The translations under genes and the position numbers were made by a program. A stretch of DNA of 64,000 nt, taken from Euglena gracilis (lineage: Eukaryota; Euglenida; Euglenophyceae; Euglenales). Location: assembly GCA_039621445.1 (NCBI GenBank), contig CP154954.1:19392642-19456641 (forward strand). Direction: 5' to 3'. The notes beneath the pieces are model-generated. The model was not told where the DNA came from, made no database searches, and worked only from the letters and a program-made list of their open reading frames with translations. Shown here one piece after another: positions 31,044-38,138 of the stretch (positions are counted from its first letter, which is position 1; each line of letters opens with the position of its first letter).

Positions 31044-31566
31044 GGCCTGGGCCAGGGAATTTCTTAAGGACCCCCGGGGGGGGGGGTCCAGCCTCCGGCT
31101 GGCAAAAAGGCTGCTGGCTGGATTTGAGCTGCTGGCTGGACCCCCCCCTCCGGGGGGGTGGGGGTGGGGTCCGGGGCTGGAGCGGGCTGGGCTGGGCTGG
31201 GTTGAGGAAAAACAAAAATTTCCAACACATTTTGGCCATTTTCGACATTTTGATGGGTGGAGCTAGATCAAGGTTGGGGGGCTGTGATGGAGGGGCTGTG
31301 ATGAGGGGGGAAAATGCAGGGATAAGTGAGCTGGACAGCCCAGTTGGCTGGCCGGCCTGTGGCCGGCTGGGCCGGCCTTCGGCCGGCTGGCCCGGCCTCC
31401 GGCCGGGCTGGACCGACTTTATTTCACTCGACCCCGGGGGGGGGGGGGGCTCCCAGCCCTAATTTGGGCTGCTGGCTGGATTTGAGCTGCTGGCTGGCTG
31501 GACCCCCCCCCCCCCCCGGGGGTAGGGTACCCTCCGGCTTAAGAAATTCCCTGGCCCGGGCCGACC
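31044..31566. mobile_element. Small inverted-repeat element, about 520 bp
   Basis: The ends GGGCCAGGGAATTTCTTAAG and CTTAAGAAATTCCCTGGCCC are inverted copies of about 20 bp. Inside are two direct copies of TGCTGGCTGGATTTGAGCTG next to CCCC/GGGG runs. No target duplication is clear. It is probably non-autonomous. Confidence 0.55.
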
Positions 31567-31739
31567 AACCCCCCACCTCCTGGTTCCTTCCCGTGCAATC
31601 AAATGGGGCTGCCGTGAAATACTGTTAAAAAAAATGTTTTTTCCCTGAATTTTTTTTCTTGCGCAGCAATTCTGTTCCTCAGTTCCTACCGTTGACTCGT
31701 CAGCGTAGGTGTTGTGATTCAACTTGGCGAACTCAGCCG

Positions 31740-32110
31740 TCGAGCGTACTTTAAAAAACGACTAGGTTGCGCCGCGGGGACTTTGCCATACTGAAATTTT
31801 GGCGCTCTACGAGAGGCACTTAAAAAGGAGGGGGCGCCCCAGCCGCGGCCAGCCACAGCTAGCCGTGGCTGGTGGCTGGGAGAAAAGAGGAGGAGGAGGT
31901 CTGGCTGGTGGCTGGTGAAAAAAAGAGCAGGAGGAGGTCTGGCTGGTCTCTGGCTGGCCGTGGGGACCCCAGCTCCCCAGGCCGCCTTCCCAGGTTCCGA
32001 ATGCCAACATGGTGAAAGTCCACCCTCCTGCTTTGCACGGGCCGTTACTTGGGAGATCAGGCAGTGGACTTTGGTCGTTTTGACCCCCTCCCCCCCTATG
32101 GTTAGGTTCA
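31740..32110. other. TGGCTGGC and GAGGAGGTCTGG repeats
   Basis: Low-complexity segments similar to 19,430-19,570, followed by unassigned DNA including AGGCAGTGGACTTTGGTCGT (also at 43,383 and 46,142). Confidence 0.5.
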
Positions 32111-32416
32111 CCGTTTGAAAGTTCACCGTGGGGTCCCGGACCCCCTGCCCCCCCCCCTCTGCCTAACCCATCGGTGAACTTCACCGGTGAAGTTCACCAA
32201 GAGAGCACTTTTTTTTGGCCAAAAATGGCCAAAAAATGGCATTTCAGGCAAGTTTTCGGAAATTTCGATAAAATTCCATGAAGCATCAACCTCAAAATGA
32301 CCATTTTGAGAGGAAAGGAGCAAAATTTTACCCGTGAAATTTTCACCCCCAACCATCAAAACGGTGAAGTTCACCGGTGAACTTCACCGGTGAACTTCAC
32401 CGCCGAAAGTACCCCC
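32110..32416. repeat. GGTGAACTTCACC-family element
   Basis: GGTGAACTTCACCGGTGAAG occurs at the left (32,172) and GGTGAAGTTCACCGGTGAAC with a further copy at the right (32,363-32,402), flanking about 170 bp of Ts and As. A similar inner part is at 51,285-51,390. The inverted ends suggest a small foldback element. Confidence 0.6.
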
Positions 32417-32815
32417 CTGGGCCCGAAATGGTGGCTGGGCTTGCAAATATCCCCGACTTCACCTGATGCACTTTGTGAAGGCTGTCAAAGTGCGGTGGAT
32501 CCGTTCGGGGATCACTGGATGTGCTGCATCCGGAACAACTGCTCTCTGCGCCACAACGCCGCACAGGACGCTCTTTTCACACTTTTGTCCAACACCGGCC
32601 AAGGGGTACAGAGGGAGGTCCCAGTTCCAAATCAACCCGATGGCAGCCTACGCCCTCCTGACCTGTTGTTGGCCAGTTGGCAAGATGGTCAACCAACAGC
32701 AGTCGACATTACAATTTGCCATTGCTGGCAAGCTTCAGAAAGAAAAGCATCGAGAGAGCTTTGGCGCATATTCCTGAAGAGAAAAGAGACCAGCAAGCGC
32801 CTCAAGGAGGTTAGG
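32417..32815 (+). pseudogene. Non-LTR retroelement endonuclease fragment (inverted piece)
   Basis: Plus-strand frame with KWWLGL, a CEGC...GDHWMCC zinc cluster, RHNAAQDALF and RPPDLLL...PTAVDITICH, the C-terminal restriction-like endonuclease region of the family best seen at 36,249-35,182. It ends near KRKETSKRLKE. The rest of the same protein lies on the opposite strand to the right (33,446-32,840), so an inversion broke this copy. Confidence 0.8.
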
Positions 32816-32839
32816 CAGGGGTGGGGGGCAGTAGTCAAC

Positions 32840-33446
32840 TGGTTTGATTATGCAGTGGTTCGCGAAGTTGGGAGGGGATGCCATCCAACCGTGACCGAAA
32901 CCACTGCGCGGGGGGGGGGACGCGGGGGGGGGGGGGGGGGGGGGGCGGGGGAATTGCCCAACTGGCCCCACTCGTTTTCTTTGGCGTCAACAAAATTTGT
33001 GTGTACTTTTCCTTTAGTCGACCAAAAAAATGTACCCGGCCAAAATCCGGGACGCAGGGGGGACGCGGGGGGGGGGGGGCAGGGGGATGCGGGGGGAACA
33101 CCCCCAACAAACGGGCTTGATCCCTGGGGGGCAGTTTGGCGAGCAAATTGTCAATTGAAGATTTGGTGAGTTCCTGTTGCCACCAGTGTTGTGAGCATTC
33201 ATCTGGAGTCACTACAGAGAATTGTAGCGGGTTGGTATGGAAGCAGTGTACCTCCCCCCCAGTTTCGGCCTCCCGGGGGGGAGGTGCATAATGGGGGGGG
33301 TAACCTCTCACCAAGTCACCGAAGATCTCTTTGTACAGCAACCTCAGTATAGCAACCACTGCCCTGTGTGCGCACAGGGAGTCATGAGCAGGTTCTCCTT
33401 GTGGCGAGGGCCAAAAGAGACGTATGGGTGAAGCTGTGCTACCCAC
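32840..33446 (-). pseudogene. Non-LTR retroelement fragment with inserted C-rich cassette
   Basis: Minus-strand pieces WWQQELTKSSIDNLLAKLPP and DQARLLG match the region before the endonuclease in the 35,182 copy. The next piece, GFGHGWMASPP, follows only after a 215-bp insert (about 33,126-32,907). The insert begins GGTGTTCCCCCC and ends CGCGCAG, with GCGTCCCC arrays at both ends. The insertion and inversion make it non-functional. Confidence 0.75.
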
Positions 33447-33449
33447 CGT

Positions 33450-33836
33450 GTATTACTGCGGAAAACCGCTTGAAAATTTCAAGACCCCATTGAGCCCTGA
33501 GGTGAATGCAAAACACAAAAAATTTCGGTGAATGAGGTGAATGCAAAACACAAAACTCAAACCGGTGGCTCCTGGTCCAAGCCCATGGATTCAGGCGACG
33601 CATCTCCTTCCTTCCGCACCTGGGACCTCTCAGATGCCACAGTATTGTCAGCCCGCCAACCTCTCCGTGCCAGCCCACAAGTGCACTGTACCAGTTTGTG
33701 CTGTAACTTGAATTTTTATTCATTGGCCCGTGGCCTGTCCCTGCGGTCCACATCGGTCCCCACTGGTGGCCACCGGCAGCTGTGGTCCCCTCCCAGCTTT
33801 TGGGCCATTGGCCTCTCTATCGACATTCATTGGGGG
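33450..33836. other. Unassigned DNA
   Basis: No repeat I recognise apart from a GGTGAATGAGGTGAATGCAA direct duplication (33,500-33,550). No gene supported. Confidence 0.4.
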
Positions 33837-33900
33837 TGCTACCCCCGTGACCCCCCCCGTGACCCCCCCCGTGACCCGCCCGTGACCCGAGAATCGAGCC
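33836..33900 (+). repeat. GTGACCCCCC cassette
   Basis: Four GTGACCCCCC units ending GTGACCCG. Similar arrays lie at 34,656-34,705, 53,106-53,160, 53,391-53,480, 57,070-57,227 and 59,645-59,670. Their near complement, GGGGACGC units, is at 34,085-34,135. Confidence 0.7.
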
Positions 33901-34084
33901 TTCAATTTTCATACAATGCATCAACCTTCATCATTTCAGCCTTTCTTTTCATTCATCATTTCAACCTGCTTTTTGATGTAGGTGGCAATTTTGGTCGCTT
34001 TTCATCAATTTTCTGGTTGAAAGCATTGAAAATTTGCCTTGGCATGGTCCATAAAAAAAGCAGCGTGAATTTGACCCATGGGGG

Positions 34085-34175
34085 TGTTGGGGACGCGGGG
34101 GGACGCGGGGGGACGCGGGGGGGGGGGGGGCGCGGGAGGCACCACCATTCTAGGGACCATGATCGAAGCTGACGG
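34085..34175. repeat. GGGGACGC array and conserved tail
   Basis: GGGGACGCGGGG units are followed by CACCACCATTCTAGGGACCA and TGATCGAAGCTGACG. The same tail appears inverted at 45,800-45,860, so this is one end of a dispersed element. Confidence 0.6.
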
Positions 34176-34245
34176 TTTTCTGTTCTTTTCACCGATTTCA
34201 GGATGCGTTCTGCCCTTCTCGTGATGTGATGCAACATCATTGTTT

Positions 34246-34640
34246 GTTTAAAACGAAGTCAAAAAAAACACGTTTTTTTTTAAAAAAAACATGTTTTTTT
34301 TTAAACAAAAACAAAAAAAACGCCATTGAGGGTCCAGGGCGAAAATTTTTTTTGCCTTTAACTTTAGCTTTTTTTTGCCCATCCTCAGGCAGAGAAAGAC
34401 ACCAAATTTGGGATGTTTCAAGTTGAAACATCCCAAAATGGCAGAAAAATGCCCTATTTTAACCATTCTTGTTGAAGACCTCCAAAAGTATTGGTTTTCA
34501 AGTCATTTGAGCTAAGATTGGTTCACCCTTGCGATCAAAGGCAAAATTTGGACCATCATTTTCCCCTTTGTTTTTTTTCCGTTTTTTTGCCTGCTTTTTT
34601 TAATAAAAAAAAAACGTTTTTTTAAAAAAAAGCCAGCTAT
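34246..34640 (+). mobile_element. TIR MITE of the AGCTGGC family, left end lost
   Basis: The body matches 36,430-36,738 (TTTAAAACGAAG, TTGAGGGTCCAGGGC, GGTTTTCAAGTCATTTGAGC and others). The right end, AAAAAGCCAGCTAT, is present; the left ATAGCTGGC terminus is missing. The flank GTCAAAGTGG has no duplicate. Confidence 0.65.
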
Positions 34641-34655
34641 GTCAAAGTGGCATAC

Positions 34656-34710
34656 TTCCCCCGTGACCCCCCCCGTGACCCCCCCCGTGACCCCCCCGTG
34701 ACCCGCACCA
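34656..34710 (+). repeat. GTGACCCCCC cassette
   Basis: Directly follows the MITE. Four GTGACCCCCC units end in GTGACCCG, with no coding context. Confidence 0.6.
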
Positions 34711-35181
34711 CCCCCATTTGGCTCTGGACTGGTGCCCCCCCCCATGGCCCATGTGCAGATTTAATTGTCACTGCATGTTGTTTTCTTCCCTGGTTCTGTG
34801 CTTTGCCCTTTTATGTGAGAAGGAAGGCGCGGTGGTGGGGCGAACCGAATCCACCGACCAGTGGCACAGCCTACTGGATTTGAAGGTCCGCAGGCGGTTA
34901 TGATAATTTACAGCAGGGGTATAGGATGGCGGGTGGAAAATGGGCTAGGCCCACCTTCAAATAAGTAACGCGTGGGTGGAGAGGCGAGGGGGAGCGGGGA
35001 GCTGAGGGGAACGGCAGTGCTGGAATGTAGAGGGGTCGGGGGCAGGGCAGCGGTACGTGGCTTGACGGGGAGAGTGGCGGTGGGTCGTGGATGTGTGTGT
35101 GTGTGTGTGTGTGCTTGTTGTGGGTTTTTTTTTCCCTTACCGGAGAATGTGCTTGGGTTGCAGGAGATGGAAGACTTCGCG
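34710..35181. other. Downstream flank of the non-LTR element
   Basis: Contains a GT microsatellite (35,090-35,113) and unassigned DNA. It would hold the 3' untranslated region of the non-LTR element; no poly(A) tail is visible on the minus strand. Confidence 0.4.
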
Positions 35182-36410
35182 TTATAGGGCGATTGCGACG
35201 TTCTGGTAGATCTCCGCCTCCTTTAATTCTCGTTCCGCCCCCTGTTGCCAGGACGAGGCGCGTTTCGCCACCCGGCTCAGGGTTTTGGCTGTCTCGGGCC
35301 CCATGCCCCCCCAGGTTCCCAGGGCAAAGGGCGTGAAGCCCCAGCCTGCCTGCTGGCATGGGATATTGTACTTCTGCTTTTTAGCCTCCTCCCTTCTCTT
35401 CAGGAAGGATCTCCACCGTTCGCGGGTGGCAGTGTGTTCACTCGCTTGCCATCTGTGGCACACGGTGACATCCAGCGCTGTCGGCTTCCCGTCAGACCAG
35501 CAATCTAGGAGGAGGTCGGCCGGGCGGAGGTGGCTATCTCGGGCCGTTGGCAGGGAAACCTCCTTCTGTACCCGCTGTCCGCTGTTGGACAAGGTTTGGA
35601 ATAGTGCGTCCTGAACAGCGTTGTGGCGGGTGGCGAAGTTATTCCGCCGACAGCAAAGGAGGTGGTCACCCTCCTTGTCCAGGGGATGGTTGCATCCCGT
35701 GCATGGTTGACTGACGTCGTTCAGCACCGGGAGACCCAGCCACCACTTCAACCCCAAGGTGTACTCCTCACTGGAGAAAGTGGTGTGGGAGTTGTTGGAC
35801 GGGGTTGCTGCCATCCAGCCATGCCCGAAACCTGTGGCCTGTTCGAGGAGGCGGTTCTGGTCCCGGGGCCGAGCCTGGTCCACCAGGTCATCCATCGTCT
35901 TCTTGCCCAGCTCATGATTCCACCATTTCTGTTTCTGGGCTTCCGGGTCCGCAGACGCGATACGTTGAGGGTTGATGAGGAAGGTGGTGACCGTGGCGTG
36001 GTTTGCCCCTAGCCTGCCCCTGAGGTCGTCCAGGACAGGCGTAACGAGGGAGGGCTGTGGGGAGGTTGCGTAGCCGGGAACACCAACCCGTCGTGCCCCA
36101 TCAGAGTAGAAGTCTGCAAGGCAGGAAATCCTGGCCGCAGGCTGTGTAAAGGTTGGGATGCGGAGGCCGCAGCCGCCACTTGACAGGGGCAGGGAAGCCT
36201 GGGCCCGCTGTTGTGTGTTCAGTGCCGTGCCCAGGATGATCCTCAGCACAGCTTCTCACCTGGTCCTGGCTGCCATATGAGTGGGATGCCCGAAGCAGGT
36301 GGTTAACCTTGCAGCCATCCAGACAGCTCCGAAGCAAATGGTGCGCTACCTGAGCGTCGGTGACGGACGTGATGGTGGATGCGGCCTTCTCGATTTTGGC
36401 GGCGGCAGCC
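35182..36410 (-). CDS. Retroelement C-terminal part with restriction-like endonuclease
   Basis: From the target-duplication side of the MITE (36,410), one frame reads AAAAKIEKAASTITS...CLDGCKVNHLLRAS. A shift at about 36,260 leads to the main frame ending at 35,182. Motifs: LSSGGCGLRIP, GFGHGWMAATPS, LKWWLGLP, CTGC...GDHLLCC, RHNAVQDALF, RPADLLLDCW and PTALDVTVCH, where the aspartates of PAD and ALDVT fit a PD-(D/E)xK active site. It nicks the target DNA during target-primed reverse transcription. The listed start at 36,249 is a GTG and not the true protein start. Confidence 0.8.
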
Positions 36411-36839
36411 ATAGCTGGCACTTCGTTTAAAACGAAGTCAAAAAAACACGTTTTTTTAAAAAAAAACATGTTTTTTTTTAAAAAAAAACAAAAAAAACGC
36501 CATTGAGGGTCCAGGGCAAAATTTTTTTTTGCCTTTAATTTTAGCTTTTTTGCCCATCCTCGGTCAGAGAAAGACACCAAATTTGGGATGTTTCAAGTTG
36601 AAACATCCCAAAATGGCAGAAAAATGCCCTATTTTGACCATTCTTGTTGAAGACAACCAAAAGTATTGGTTTTCAAGTCATTTGAGCTAAGATTGGTTCA
36701 CCCTTGCGATCAAAGGCAAAATTTGGACCATCACAAACACACCCCTTTTTTTCTCTTTTGTGTCTTTTTTTTTTCTTTTTTTTTATACCTCTTCTTTTTT
36801 TTTCTTTTAACCACCCCCCCCCACCTCCCCCCCCCCGGG

Positions 36840-36881
<42 letters not shown>

Positions 36882-36974
36882 CTTTTTGGGTTGTTTTTTT
36901 TGCCCGTTTTTTTTTAAAAAAAAACAAAAAAAAAACGTTTTTTTTTAAAAAAAACAAAAAAAAACGCCAGCTAT
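36411..36974. mobile_element. MITE with ATAGCTGGC termini, inserted in the RT frame
   Basis: 564 bp with inverted ends ATAGCTGGC and GCCAGCTAT. It is flanked by a perfect 10-bp duplication, GGCGGCAGCC (36,401-36,410 and 36,975-36,984). The interior is T-runs and A-runs around ACG plus a poly(T) of about 41 (36,841-36,881), with no transposase. The 9-10 bp duplication and short TIR fit a Mutator-like non-autonomous element. Copies: 34,246-34,640 and 63,491-63,738. Confidence 0.9.
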
Positions 36975-38138
36975 GGCGGCAGCCTCCCACGCCGTCTGCG
37001 TGGTGTCCGTAGACGCTGGGTGGTCAACTGGGATGCCCAGGACGGTGATGCCTTCCCCTGGGGTCCAAGGGACCACTTGCATCCTTTCAGAACTCGGCGT
37101 ACTCCTGGCTCCCGGGCCCCACATGACGCACTTCTGCAGGTTGAGGCCGAGCCCTATTCGATGGGACTCTTGCATCAAGAAACGAATGCAGTGCTCAATC
37201 CGGTCTGGAGTCCCGACCAGCAGGCCGTCGTCCAAGTACCAGCTGTTCCACAGCAACTGACCATCGTTGGTGATCTGTTCCAGTAGAGGCTGTAGCGCGA
37301 GCGCGAACCCTATGGGGCCCAATGGGCAGCCCTGGTGGGTGCCTCTCTGTGACAGGATGGAGCGACCGCCGCAGAACAAGGGAACATGCCCACTGTACGC
37401 GAATCTCAGAAAGTTGAACAGGCTGGGGGTGCGTGTTTCCGCCTCCGTCAGAATTGCTCCTCGGTCCACCGTGTTGAACGCATTGGAGTAGTCCACCTGG
37501 AGAGAAACCCAGGGCGACGTGTCCCCCAGCTGAATGACCAGGTGTTGCATACCCAAAGCGACGGCCTCAACCGCGTTTCGTACCCCAACCCCAACTTGGG
37601 TAGGGGCGAGGGTTGCGACCTCGGATCTGGCGTTTGGTGTTTGGAGCAGGGCTTTCCCCACCAAGCGACGTATAGTTTCCCCAACCGCCACCGGGCGTAT
37701 CCCGTTATCCTTTTTGCGGAGCGGCGTTAGGTTCGCACAGCACCAGGCCGCGGCGTGGTGGGGCGGCAGCTGGCCGTCCACCCAGACTTGGGTCAGGAGT
37801 GCGAGGGCAGTGATCAGCCTTGCTCCTCGACCTGATCTCCGCAGGCAGTCTTGGAGGTGGCTTGGTCGCAACCCAGATGGCCCCGGCGCCGATCCCCGTG
37901 GGAAGCGACGGATGGCATCCTTCAGTCGGTCCTCCCACTCAGGGGTGTGGTTCTCGGGGAAAGGGCGGACGTGACGCGGCAGGCGGTTGGTTTCAACATT
38001 CCTGCCGGCGGGGTGTAGCTTTTCCAGGGCGCCCCAGACCTCTGGGTCGTCCGGTTGGTGCGCACCCTCGGACAGCAGAATCTGAACAGCCTTTGCAGAA
38101 GCCCCCTCTGCGGTGAGGGTGCGTACGCGTCTCGTCAT
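36945..38138 (-). CDS. Reverse transcriptase ORF2, N-terminal part
   Basis: Starts at ATG 38,138, whose last base pair overlaps the ORF1 stop (ATGA). RT motifs: FPRGSAPGPSGLRPSHLQ, SLQVDYSNAFNTVDR (motif A), THQGCPLGPIGFAL (B), WYLDDGLLVG (C) and LNLQKCVMWG (D). The true coding part ends at 36,985 (AWEAA), where the MITE interrupts it, and resumes at 36,400. It reverse-transcribes the element RNA at the nicked target. Confidence 0.9.
   Translation of the reverse strand: MTRRVRTLTAEGASAKAVQILLSEGAHQPDDPEVWGALEKLHPAGRNVETNRLPRHVRPFPENHTPEWEDRLKDAIRRFPRGSAPGPSGLRPSHLQDCLRRSGRGARLITALALLTQVWVDGQLPPHHAAAWCCANLTPLRKKDNGIRPVAVGETIRRLVGKALLQTPNARSEVATLAPTQVGVGVRNAVEAVALGMQHLVIQLGDTSPWVSLQVDYSNAFNTVDRGAILTEAETRTPSLFNFLRFAYSGHVPLFCGGRSILSQRGTHQGCPLGPIGFALALQPLLEQITNDGQLLWNSWYLDDGLLVGTPDRIEHCIRFLMQESHRIGLGLNLQKCVMWGPGARSTPSSERMQVVPWTPGEGITVLGIPVDHPASTDTTQTAWEAAAIAGVFFCFF

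Noticed and set aside
36666-36990. Lys- or Phe-rich frames through the poly(T) of the MITE
   Set aside because: They are homopolymer translations.
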